A stretch of 64,000 nucleotides of DNA from Sambucus nigra. Lineage: Eukaryota; Streptophyta; Magnoliopsida; Dipsacales; Adoxaceae. The translations under genes and the position numbers were made by a program. Location: assembly GCA_949130495.1 (NCBI GenBank), contig OX422214.1, positions 5,750,046 through 5,814,045 of the forward strand, in the 5' to 3' direction. Below, piece after piece: positions 23,876-35,664 of this stretch. Positions within the stretch are counted from its first letter, which is position 1. Every line of letters begins with the position of its first letter. Below the pieces are notes generated by a model, which was given only the letters and a program-made list of their open reading frames with translations, had not been told where the DNA came from and did not search any database.

Positions 23876-26720
23876 ACGAAAATTTCCAAAGTACATAATT
23901 TCAAAATGATAAAAATTTCTAAAGTATGTAATTGCAAAACGGAAAAAATTCGTGCCCCATCAAAAAAAATGTAGTTTTAAAAAAAAGATCATAATTTTCA
24001 AAGTCGTGTGCATGCCTGAAGGCACGACAATTCTCTCGGGTATGAATCTTGTGGTCAAGTCATAAAAGTTTTGTATTATAGTATAATGTTCCAAGATATC
24101 AATCGTGATAATTTTTTTTAAGGGCGAATATTTTTTTAAAATTATTTAATGTTGTATAAATAATTTAATTAATAGGCGCGGCGCTAATTTTTAAAAGTGT
24201 AGTCATTGATAGGATCACACTTCGTTGATGGGTGTCATCAAAGGTCCGGTGGGTGTCTCTAAAGCTTCGACTGTGAGGGTGGGTGGATGAGATGGGTAGA
24301 TGGATTTTTGGTTAGGGACTATTTTGAACAAAATAAAAAAATTAGACTAAACATTTATTAAAAATGTTTGAGAGACTTTGCCTATTGACCCTTTTAATAT
24401 TATAACGAAAATAATCTTATCCTCAAAATTTTATTATATATGATGCCATTTGGGCATTCATTATTTCATAGAGATTTGGGAAATTCATTATACCTAAACA
24501 AATAAACAAATAATGCATTAGTTATAAAATTACTGAAAGGCACTTAAAACAACTGAAAAAGATCTATGAAAAAACTGAAGTACTTTTAAAATAAAGATAT
24601 AGGAGACCCAAAAAAGAGATCACTAACTTAACATATCCCGCCACTGTAAAGCTCCATAACAACGAAAATTTATAACAACTATTATTTTGAAACAATTGAT
24701 CATTATGTAGAGTGTTGGACAAACCATATGCACTCAACTCAACTAAGCCTTTTTCTAATTCTGTAAACAAATCATTACGTAGTCATTTCTTCAACGCAAT
24801 ATCCTGAAGGTCCAAGCATGTTGAAATAAAATTGGAATCACAATATTACAGGGATATAGGCTCTCTTAATTCAATGGAGGAGTGAAGATATAAATTGGAT
24901 CTATAATCAAGTTAAAAGTGTTACACTAAACAAATTCTTTAATAGGATAAAATTTGGAGCCCAAAAAGTTTAGAATGTGTTTTTTGCATCCCTTTTCAAC
25001 CATATCAAACCACGATGTAGGAAATAATTGATGGAAACAATTCCCATCACAATTTACATAGTCATAAGTATATTTGAATCAAACTACGCTTATATACCAT
25101 CACCTAGAAGAGTACTTCTTATATTAGAATCAAAATTCTTATATATGTTCTCATGTAGATTCGCCAGGCACATAAACAATAGAGTCAGTACTATATGCAT
25201 AATGTTATAGCAATAATGATAAAAGAATTTACAAATCGCTATTTTTTCCTTCCTTTACTTGTAATTTCGCTTTCTTGAAACTCAACTAACATGCATGATG
25301 ATCTATAAGGATTTCATATTTAATCTTCAACTTACTAATGCTACTCCTAACAAAAAAATATACAAAATGTTACTCTTGGATCCTCATTGAGTGTAAATCT
25401 GAGAATTTTCGAGTGTGTGATCTTCATATGTTAATGAAAATGTCGATGCTGATGGATCCTGATAACCGTGCTCTATCCTAACCACAATAATTCACTATCA
25501 GACAGAGAGGGAGAAGGGATGGATCTCAACGATGACTGCTAGAAGCACTGGGCAGAGGATAACAAAAAGAAATCTTCCAAGAACTTTCTAGCAAGAGTTA
25601 TGAGCTCTGCTTCTGCCAAAACAAATAATAAAAAAGACATCAACTTTCATAATTAGCAAATCAAATAAATTAAAAAAACAAACCCTAATCACATGGCTTA
25701 CCTTATAGCATCTAAACTTGACCAACTAAAAATCACAATGCCCTATATCCAATATCCACCAAACCCCCAATCGAAATCACTACAGATTTGTAAAGTGAAA
25801 TAATCCATGTGAATTACGATTTGTGAAATTCTAAAACCTCCTACAAATTTGGGTAAATATAGCGCACAAAGTACAAATAAAAAATTCTTGTGAATTTCAC
25901 TAAATTCTAAGATCACTCAAGCATACAGAGGTTATTTAACAAAAACAAACAATTTCCTTTTGTTTTTTTTGTTAAAAAATTGAGCATATTTATATTATCG
26001 ACTTTGGTAATCGCATTTCCAATGCGTATGCAACTGTTCATCTGGAGCTGGAAAAAAACATGACATCATCAAATAATCATATCTACTCATACATAAGAGA
26101 ATGAAAAAGCTTCTTTACATTGCAAACAACCCAAATCTGCAGCTGCTACATGTATGATATCAAGGAAACAAAAGGCTAAAACGGATTATAAAACATATTC
26201 TATCTAATTGATCGCATTATTGTTAAATCTCAAAACACTACCCTCGAGTCATTTCTAAATCCCTCTAATTGAAAGGCCATATTAAATCAGTGGTGAGATT
26301 GAAGGGTCTTGACATAAAAATGATTCATCAAGCTTATACTGTTTGAGGAGATAATATAGCTACAAAAGCGATTTATTAGTGCTGAGAGTAAAGACATGAG
26401 CAACATGAAGCTGTGAATCACCTCGAGAAGTAATAGTTTGATTTTTTTGCGAATATGCTTTTTCATTTTCAACGTTCTGGGTGTCGTTGTTGGGTCATAT
26501 TCATTTATGAGCTTCTGTCATCTCTTGCTTCACATATAACCACGAAATATCAAAACTAGGTGATCAATCACTCATTTATGAGCTTCTGTAATCTCTTTGC
26601 GTACATTATTTATGCTTGACAATAAATTCTACCTAACGAATACCGTGTGGAATGTATTATGTCGTACCTGGAGGATTGTAACTCGGCCATAATATAGTAT
26701 TGAGAACGGTAACACTCAAC

Positions 26721-26802
26721 TCAATCCTCAGACATCCCTTCCATCTTTGAGGTGTTCTCACCTCGTGTTTCTCTTATGATATTCATCTTAGATCCTTCGA
26801 AC
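26721..26802 (-). pseudogene. Possible captured terminal exon (unknown gene), copy 1
   Basis: On the minus strand an 82-base segment follows a TTTAACAG acceptor and is open to a TGA stop (FEGSKMNIIRE... MEGMSED). The equivalent segment in copy 2 (45796-45877) has exactly the same length, with substitutions but no indels, and remains open. I do not recognise the protein. It may be the last exon of a captured gene. Confidence 0.35.
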
Positions 26803-27700
26803 CTGTTAAACAATGAATGAAATTTACATTTTTGAGAACCTAAAAATCTTAACATACCTGATGCACACTTTACCCTGATGAATTAATGACATTCTATATA
26901 AATAAACAAATAATTAGTACCACCAGCAATTTGATGAAATCCCTGTTTGGTTACTATAATACCCCGAGATTTTTGGGACAATAATTTATTTATTTTTGGG
27001 AGAAATAAATATTAATTTAATTGAAGAATAATTAAATTGACATTTGAGGTCAAAATTTGAAGTTGTTAGAAAGTGATTGAATGATGATTTTGAGTGTGTC
27101 ATTGTTTTCGGAAGGGTTGAGAAAGTCGAAATGACTAAACTTGGGGTCTATTTGGGTTCCGAAATATTTTAAGTTCGTTTGGCTCGAATTAAAGTGACCG
27201 AGTCATTTAAAGTGTGTATTATCATTTAAAGTTGTGTATTTTGGAATCGAGGCTTATTATGCCTACGGGAGAACAAATCTCCTTAGAGAGGAAGATAAAG
27301 AAAGAGAGAAAGAAAGGAAAGAAGAAAAGAAAAGGAGAAAGAAAGAAAAGAGAGAGAGAAGTGGCCAATCTGTGATTTCGAGGGCGATTAAACCTCTACA
27401 AATTCAAGGCTAGTGATTAAACTTGCTAAATAATTATTGTGTATCATTTATTTCATGATTTGTGAATATAATTTATGAATTTTGGGATAAATTGCTAAAA
27501 CATAAATTTTGGGTAAAATCTTAGATTTGTTGTGTATATAATGGATTTGAGGTTAGAAATTAGTTGAGGTGTGTTATCTGATGAGTATTAGCGTTATATA
27601 TATGGTTGGATTGATGAGGAAGGGTTAGAAGATGATTAAAATGATTTTTATGAATTTTGGGTTTTGGAGAAAAACAACCCATTCGTAGCTTGCTGACCAA

Positions 27701-27899
27701 ACCGAATCGATTCGCCCCTTCCGAATCGATTCGGTAGGAATCAGACTTATAGGTCTTTAGGGCCGAATCAATTTACCCCTTCCGAATCGATTCGTTATGT
27801 AGCAAACTTACAGGTCCTTTGGACCAAAGCGATTCACTGAGGCCGAATCGATTCACTGATTGGGACCGAATCGATTCGGAGGGGCCGAAATTATTCGGA
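27701..27899. repeat. CGAATCGATTCG palindrome cluster, solo LTR C
   Basis: Perfect and decayed copies of CGAATCGATTCG with CCCCTT and GAGGGGC spacers, at ~745 bp from the LTR start as in family B. Confidence 0.85.
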
Positions 27900-28564
27900 A
27901 ATGTGGCTATTTTGAGAGGTTTTTCTGGAGTGAGTTTCGTCCGATTTTGTTTGAGTTTATCGATTGGGAACCTCTATAGGAGTTATAAGAAGTGTGTTTT
28001 GGAGACTTTGAGGGAGTTTCCTTTATGAGAAATTTTTGGAGTCATATTGACTTATTCCGAGAGAATATTGATTGGAGATTAATGTACCGACTAGTGGGGA
28101 AGCCCACTATCTTTGAGATTTCGAATTGGAGATAATTATGGATTGATAAGAAACAGTTAGGATGCGCTTAATGATAATGGATTTTAGTATTAAATCCCAA
28201 ATGGGATAATTTTTAAAAGGTTCATATGATTGATTGAACCATATTATGGATCGAGAATAATTGATGTTGATTGATGTGCATAAGGATTGCGATAATATCT
28301 TTAACGTAGATAAAAATGAGTGGCGATTCCGGACAATAAAAGTGAGGTGTAAATTTCAAGTGAGAAATCGTATAGTGTATACAAAATGGGGAAGTTATGT
28401 GAGCAGTTGACGAATAGTATATCGAGAGTAAAATATACTAATAAATGATATTATTTCATTTACGCCTAAGAGCGTAATAAGAGTATGTAAATACTGTGAT
28501 ATATATACCTTGTGTGATGGTATACATTTATATGGTGTGATGATGTATGTATATCTTGTGTGTA

Positions 28565-28567
<3 letters not shown>

Positions 28568-28652
<85 letters not shown>
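28568..28652. repeat. (TA)n microsatellite in solo LTR C
   Basis: About 42 TA units, immediately upstream of a TG-rich stretch and the conserved ATACCCCCCGCTC block. Absent or short at the same place in B LTRs. Confidence 0.9.
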
Positions 28653-28656
<4 letters not shown>

Positions 28657-29202
28657 GTGTGTGTTTGTGTGTGAAGCATACCCCCCGCTCTATTCTATCA
28701 TGGGAAGTTGTGCGATGAGGGTGGGCACCCAGGCTTGAGGAGCAGGGTGTGGATATTCCCAAGGTCATAGCATCCATTATTATTGTGTGACTGTTTTTAC
28801 TAGGGGTGAGACGTGGTGGGTACGTTTTATCTCATTTCTGGGTAGGAACTATGACCGCTTCCCGTGCGTTGTGATATGGTTTTTGCCTTGGCGGTGTAAG
28901 ATTCCGAACGTTGGTACCCATGATGATATGTGAGTGATCCCCTGGTAGATGATAGCATTGAGAACCTGCATCCTCGAGTTATAGCTCGCTGGGATGGTTA
29001 TTATTATACTTGTGTGAATAGTATATTAATTGAATATGATTATGTGATATCATATTTATCTCTAGAGTAAAGATATATAAAAAGATTGATTGAATCTCAT
29101 TCCAGGAGATTGGAACCGGACTTAAACCGTGATGAATATTAAAGTGAAAATGAAGAGGAGATATTTATACGAGTATATATATTACTTTGGGTATTGAGGG
29201 CA

Positions 29203-29650
29203 TAATTGACCTCAACGACCAACATTGACAATGAGTAGTGTATCGGGGGGTTCCTTGTTTGGATTTCGCTTGCGAGACATCCCACGCACGAAACGCTGTG
29301 TAATGTTGGGAGTGAGTAGAAGTTAGTCCTTAGTGATCATATTTATATATTATTATATCTCGACGATCGACAGTGCCAAGGAGTAGTGTATTGGGGGGTT
29401 CCTTGTTTGGATTTTCGCTTACGAGACATCCCACGCACGAAACGCCATGCATTGTTGAGAATTGAGTATAAGTAATTAATCATTATAGAAGACTTGGGTT
29501 ATATGCGTCATGCATTGAGGGCATAATGAATCTTGATAATCAATACTGCCAAGGAGTAGTGTATCAGGGGGTTCCTTGTTTGGATTTCACTTGCGATACG
29601 CCCCACGCACGAAACGCAGTGCATTATTGAGAATTGGGAGAAGTTTAGTC
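29203..29650 (+). repeat. Three copies of the ~100 bp LTR module in solo LTR C
   Basis: Units near 29210, 29365 and 29550 share AAGGAGTAGTGTAT, GGTTCCTTGTTTGGATTT, CGAGACATCCCACGCACG and AAACGC. Spacing is 150-190 bp, so the larger duplicated unit includes AT-rich spacer. Family B LTRs have one copy and solo LTR E two. Confidence 0.85.
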
Positions 29651-31408
29651 CTTAGCACCTAGATGCTAATAACTCATATACATTTATATATATGTCAATA
29701 ACTAGAAAATTAGAACTTCTAGTAAAGGTGAATGTTTATGTATATTTCATATGTTTAGATGGTGACGAATATTAGAGTTTAGTAATAGTAGAAATTTAGA
29801 GATAATTTAGATGGTTTTCAATTGAGCATATACTTGGGAATAAGTTAGATCCCTTCCCCCCTAGATAGATTTGGGCAAGTAATTGAAGATCATGTGCAGA
29901 CGTTTAGTTGCGCGCTTTAGTTGAGAGGTGAGTTAGATTTTATGGAGAGGGCGACTCCACTTTAATCATGTCCTAATGCATTTATAATTATTATGCATTT
30001 TAATGCACTTGCTATAAAATGTTTTCACCTCGGGCTCTGACTTGTTTATATTTGCTCTTGCTATGTATATATATTGAATTATTTTAGGTGTTCCTCCTCA
30101 AGGACGCCATTGATGTTATCCATCCAGTGCATTCGTGGAGCTGTGGCAGTAGCTCGATGTTGTGGCATTTTGATATGGTCGATTCCTATCTTTATGTATC
30201 TGGACTAGGATTCAATTTGTAGATCGGGTTTATGCCCAAGTGTTGTAGTGTAGCACTTTTATATTTCTCTCTCTCAGCTTATTGTATTGTTTGTGACCCA
30301 ACAGCATAATCCGGTATTTTACTTTGTACATTGTGTTGTACTCTTTGATACATCATTCGAGCATGTGTGTGTCTCTTATCATATTTAATATAAATTTGGT
30401 TGTTGATTAGTTGTTGCGTGGTTGTGTTTTAGAGAGAAATAAATTTTTTAATTTTTTTTTTGATACCCTATTTTTATGGTAATTGGTAGTTAGCCGTGTT
30501 TATTTTTGAATCATCAGTTGATGCTGAGAATGATCCACTTGAGATTCCTGATTATTTTAGTATAGGGATGGCCACCCGTTATTATTTTAAGCGGGGTGTC
30601 ACAGTTGCCCATCATAATACCCTGCACAAAATAATAGTATTACTATATAGAGAGAACAGAGGAAGTACCAGATTTCCGATCCTAAAAAAACAATAGTATT
30701 ACATATTAGTCTTGGTTTGCGAAGTAATAACTGAAAATACGGACCACAATATACCAGTGGAGGAGGCTGTGAAGGAAAAAGAAGATGACGCTTCAGTTAT
30801 GCAGATTTCAAACCAACCTTTCGACATTCATTTGCTTTTCTTCAAACTTGGCTAGATAGAAATTTTCCTTTCCATTTTCTGCAAAGTGCCCACACACAAA
30901 AAAAGATTGAATTATAAATGTTAAAAAACATATATAAGCACAAAGCCCTAAAATCTATATACCTAAACCTCAAAAACTCATGAAATCAATCCCAAAAAAT
31001 CTAAACAGAACAAAACACCGATTACATTTCAAGTGTATCGTCGTAAAAATAACCAAACAACCTCATTGGAGGAGCAGAAAACCAAATAAGATGTCACAAC
31101 CTTGATCAAGCATCATAAAAAAATCTCATATAGTAGGAAAATCACATTAGTTGTGATAGATTTGACACACTCTATCTTTCTCGGTGTTTAAAATTGAAAA
31201 ATGGATCTACATTCTATGCATATTTGGCAAAGATTTCTGCTTCATTTGGTCTGCAAGTTAAATTTCACTACCAAAGGTTGTGGGGGTCAAGGACTTATGA
31301 AACTACACCGAGTCGAGATACTGATCACAATCCGAGCAATAACAAAGAGAGTTTTCATAGAAAAAATAAATCAAAAATTACTTTAAGTAGTTCAAAATTT
31401 CGTATAAG

Positions 31409-31717
31409 TTATTTTAAAGCATACCCCGTCTGATAAATCTGTAAGTACACAGTAGAATCTAATCCTGCATGGTAAAAAAGTTCAAACTCTGGCATTATCA
31501 ATGCAGCTGGCATCATCAATGCAGCTGGTATACAATTCAGAAACTTCAAGTATGAAGGCCAGTCCAAATAAACAATCTTGTGGACACCCGTGTTCAACGG
31601 ACTGCTTCTTAAGCCCTTTAAATACCATTTTGGGAAGTAGACTCTATCGTTAATAGGTTGAGTCCAAAGAAATGCAAATGCCACAAAGAAAGCTAAGGCA
31701 CTGAGGATAGTAAACAT
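31409..31717 (-). pseudogene. OSCA/CSC1-like channel gene fragment captured in Helitron copy 1
   Basis: The minus-strand frame contains the conserved N-terminal region of plant CSC1-like/OSCA hyperosmolality-gated calcium channels: a hydrophobic first segment, then QPINDRVYFPKWYLKGLRSSP, YLKFLN and HAGLDSTVYLQIY. These families normally follow with ten or more further membrane segments, which are absent. The frame leaves the match at QTG|GTATGC, a good splice donor, so genomic DNA with its intron was captured. An 18 bp direct duplication gives a repeated AALMMP/AALIMP segment, also present in copy 2. The family start Met and first residues are missing; a downstream Met opens the frame. It is not expected to make a channel. 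Confidence 0.85.
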
Positions 31718-32607
31718 GATTTTATTAACAGGAGAACAAAATAACCCATTTTAATCAAACTACAAACAAACAAAAAAAGATGAATGAACAATATGATCAG
31801 TAAGTTGTTACAAAGACTACTTCCTTTGCAAAATAATACATTTTCAAACATAATACAAACAAATAGAAGCATACGGACATGGATAGGTGTTTCTCCATAC
31901 ATTCCTTGCATGAAACAGATGCCAATTAGATGGAAATGAGGATGCAATTTAAATTTCTTTGTCTGATTGGCAGTAAATGTAAGACTCAAAAACAAATGAA
32001 TGAAGGATATTAAAACAATAAGAATTATATAAAATCAAACAAATTAGTTTATGGACTATTTTAGACCATTACAAAATCCCCAAGTATGTTAAACAAACTA
32101 CATATGTCAATGAATAATTAGGATCTATTTTATGCTCTTGTAAAACAGGGTTAAAAATTAAAAAAGCATACATACCACGTGATCAAATATAGTTATAAGT
32201 TATTAAATAGTACAAACCGAATACAATAGCCTCGTGGACAATTTTGGCCGAGAACTGTATATGCAAGAAAAATAGAAAAATTAAACCAATACCACGTGTA
32301 GGCTTTAGTAATTTGGTTTTTAGTTGTAACAACAATCCAATTCAAAACCATCATACAATTACATACAGTTACCTACCACATACTTTAAAATGCTAACATA
32401 GAAATTAATTGCTTAAGGTTTAGAATCACATTGACGAGACATGACAGCAGCCCCACAATAGATGGTAAAAACTCACCATAATTAGAAAAGGACTGTTAAT
32501 GTGTAAATCAAAACCTCAAAATTAAAGTCTGTAACTCATAAATTAATGTATTCAATACACAAATTAAAATAAAGTTCATTGAATTATAAAAAAAGAGCAT
32601 GTGCTAC

Positions 32608-32724
32608 CTGAATTTCAAGATCTTTAATCTTGTGGTGACACTGGAAAGGGAATCCATTGCATTTTGCACTTCACATCTGAGAATATTGAGCTTGAAGTAG
32701 CTCCAATTGAGCTTGAAGTTGCAC
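32608..32724 (-). pseudogene. Possible captured internal exon (unknown gene), copy 1
   Basis: Bounded on the minus strand by TTAG (acceptor) and CAG|GTAGCAC (donor). Copy 2 has the matching 97-base segment at 54939-55035, open in one frame (EVQNAMDSLSSVTQKIKDLE), with a coiled-coil-like pattern. Copy 1 has a 21-base duplication and a one-base deletion relative to it, which breaks the end of the frame. The source gene is not recognised. Confidence 0.4.
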
Positions 32725-35648
32725 CTAATCCATATCTTTGAAATACAGGTTTTCTCATAACAAACTCGTTACTAAACTTTCTGCCTTAAGCTCTGACAGT
32801 ATCAAAACCCTAGTTGGAATGAAAAAAAACATATAATTGAGTAATGATACCACTTTTAGAGAAATAGTTTACCCTAACCATAAAACACTTAACAAATAGT
32901 TTGTTTTAAAATAAAGTTATGGACATTCCAATGCACCCATAAAAATAGCATAGCCTCTCAGACATTTGATATAAACGCCATCTCTATACTATGTTAAAAA
33001 CATACAATTCAGAAGATTTATTGGAAAATTAGAAAAATAATCACTTAAGAGATGAAGAAATAAAGACAGAGATTGAGAAAACAACTACAGGAAGAAAACC
33101 ATAGTAAGACAATAACTGAAAATTGAGAGAGCCCGGTATAGATCAATCAATGTTGAAAAATATCTTAAGAAGTCTTGAGGTTTCAAAATGAACGATATAC
33201 TGCTATATAGTTAACATCATCTGATAAAAAATTCCAACAGAGCATATCATATAAAACAGTATGGAATGTCAGTGCCCAAAGTTAAATACTTGTGTTGTAT
33301 TTGTTATATTTTATTACATCTAACTCGGAGAGCTAATAGTTCACAACACTGTCCTGTTAAGAAATAAAAAAGTCCACAACAATATATTATAGGTGTGAAG
33401 ACATAATGAAAGTTGTAGAAATATCATCTTTAATATCCAACACTCTAAATTTAACTCATTCTTAGTTGTATGTCATAACTAAAGTAGCAGTATGCGTAGA
33501 GATAAAAAATGGAAAATGGATCCCCAACTATAATCAGGTCTAAATTGCAGAGTTTAGATTCCCAACTAAGCATCCACAAATAAAACTATGACTTGTATTT
33601 TCGAGCTTATATTCAGACCTTTACTAACTAAACATCTACATCCAAAACAGAAAAATGTAAAGATTGGCTCCATATGAATTCATGATCAAATTTGAAGAAT
33701 GTTCACCCACAACTTATTTGACTTTTTTGATGAGAAATGAATAATTAAAACCTAACCTTGACTTTGTGTACCAAATGTAGCATGTAAAAATCAAAGTCAA
33801 ACCTCGACTATGTGAACCATCACCTGTTTTTTGCAAATTGACATTGCAAAGTGATCGACTGCACCTTTCTTTCAATTCATATCCCTCCTTGAGGTTTCAA
33901 GCACTGTTTTCTTTCACCAACAATGAGCTCTCCATCAAAATGCAAGCTTATTGTTATGAGAAAATTATTGGCAAAAGCAAACAACAATTGAAAACAATAA
34001 TAAAATGTGAATCTCGAGATTTTATTAATGCAAAGAAAAAACAGCAGTATCCATCTTTAAATATTAGAAAAAACAACATATATAAAAAATAGCAGCAAAA
34101 CTCGATCATGTAGCCTTTTTGTTATAACACCTTAGTACTAAGCATCAAGAATCTAAACATTAAATTACAGTTAAGCAACCAAGAATATCACTATTAAATA
34201 TCATGAATCTAAACATCAAATTACTATTGGGCCCCATTGAAACTGCACATTAAATTAAATAATATAATGAGATAGAAAATGAAAGAGAAAGGTAATGAAA
34301 GAAGTTACAAAAGTAAAACAGTAAAACTCATCAATTTGTGTTCGTCACATGATGAAAGCCCATTCCCAAAACTTTGAGTTACAACATCCTGAAAATCCCC
34401 AACATAAACATCACATTGCATAAGCAACAAATTCTTTGATTCAAATCCCCAAACAAAAAAATAGTACACAATAACTATTTTTTTTTTGCTAAAGTAAATA
34501 TCACATTGCATAAACAACAAAAACATATACACAATCTGATAAGCCAACCCAAAAAATAAATAAAATTCTGAAATTTCAACCAATATGTATACTAACATCA
34601 AATTCTGAAATTTCTCAGATTTCATGTTTAGCATAATTACATCACAGAAAGATCAAGAAACAAAATAACAATGCTACCTACAATTCAAACACCAAATTCA
34701 TAAAATCCCAAGTTAGTACTTGCAAAATCAAACTTTGACACAAATAGCACTAACTAAACACCAAATTCATGAGAAATCAATAAACCTTAAAAAAAATGAA
34801 ACCTAACTTATTTTCAACATCAAATTAGATCTGCAAATCTTAACAAAACAAATAAAAAACCTAACTCATTTTCAAAATCAAAAGAAAAACCTCAAATTAG
34901 GTCTTATAATTCATCAAATTTTAAAACCCTAAATTCGAAAGAAAAAACGGAATGAAGAAAGAGAGATCTCACCCAATATTCAAAGTTGTTCTCAAACACC
35001 ACACCCCTGTTTTGAATCCAACAAAATAAACATTGATTAGAGAAATCAAAATACCACGCATATATCCCAAGGCAGATCTAAAATCATGGATATGATGTTC
35101 TTCAAGGCAAAACCTTTTGAGAACTTCGATCTGAAAGTCAACACCACGCATGTATTCCAACAGTCATTGTCAATTGGGATGAATTTTTGGAGCATCGGAG
35201 ACTTATAGAAAGTCCACGAAATTTCGGATCTGTAAGTTGGCCGCTAGAAAAATTGGTAAAAATCTCCATAAAATTCCAAAAGTTGAACAAAAAAAAGAGA
35301 GAGTATAGAAACAGAAAAACTCCGAAGATAGAGATATGATGTGTGTGCTTACCATTCTACCTTTTGGAGCCGAGATGGAAATAGAGGATCAATTTGAGTG
35401 TTGAGACCTGGGAGAGAGAGACGTGAGTGATGAATGGTTATGACAAAAGTGGGTAGAATTTCAAATTAAAGGTGAAATAAAGTTGAGGTGTACTATAGTA
35501 CATTATATTAGTGTGTGAGGGAAAATCCAACCTTTCATCTAGTTATGGACGGTTTTGATGATTCAATCCTAGCTTGTACTTGTGCTATCTCTTTATTGAA
35601 TAGTGTCAAGACTTCTACTCCTGAATATATAGATACTAGTGGAATGCC

Positions 35649-35664
35649 CGTGCCTGAAGGCACG
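35649..35664 (-). other. Helitron 3' terminal hairpin, copy 2
   Basis: Identical CGTGCC-TGAA-GGCACG stem-loop, with CTAG at 35636-35639 and a flanking A at 35635. Confidence 0.8.

Larger units (their letters stand above)
26955..30603 (+). repeat. Solo LTR, family B-like (variant C), 3649 bp
   Basis: It starts TATAATACCCCGAG (terminal G mutated to A) and ends GCGGGGTGTCACA. It is flanked by GTTAC and GTTGC, a 5 bp target duplication with one mismatch. Copy 2 has the uninterrupted site near 46025 (TTTGGTTACCAAACATAATA). It contains the GA-rich tract (27290-27360), palindrome cluster, a very long (TA)n and three copies of the ~100 bp module. There is no internal region, so intra-element LTR recombination removed it. 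It is more diverged from B LTRs 1-3 than those are from each other. Confidence 0.92.
23847..35624 (-). mobile_element. Helitron-like unit, copy 1 (about 8.1 kb without a later solo LTR)
   Basis: On the minus strand the 3' terminus reads as a 6 bp stem with a 4 base loop (23860-23875), a short spacer GGCATTCCA, then CTAG. A flanking A precedes it on the plus strand. This is the classic Helitron 3' end and target preference. The other end (about 35624, ...CTACTCCTGA) would give a 5' TC, as Helitrons have. The unit carries a fragment of an OSCA/CSC1 gene (31409-31717) and other exon-like bits with splice-site flanks. No Rep or helicase domain was found, so it is non-autonomous. It is repeated directly, 11 bases downstream, as copy 2. 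A family B-like solo LTR occupies 26955-30603. The 3' end is firm; the 5' end is inferred from where the two copies stop matching. Confidence 0.75.

Noticed and set aside
28466..28777. Frames made of alternating Ile-Tyr across TA tracts (also 23746-23974, 46710-46925, 20394-20588)
   Set aside because: These are translations of (TA)n microsatellites in LTRs or flanks, not proteins.
29203..29650. Spaced repeats as a CRISPR array
   Set aside because: Only three units, imperfect, with AT-rich related spacers, within a plant LTR; this is LTR module duplication.
34305..34634. Hydrophobic 109-codon minus-strand frame in Helitron copy 1 as a captured membrane protein
   Set aside because: Copy 2 (56674-56916) is disrupted, and the residues look like AT-rich non-coding translation with internal repeats of TCACATTGCATAAGC; no family signature seen.
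34969..35160. 63-codon frame near the Helitron 5' end as a captured gene
   Set aside because: The related segment in copy 2 (57410-57592) keeps a different frame and neither resembles a known domain, so I could not support a gene call.
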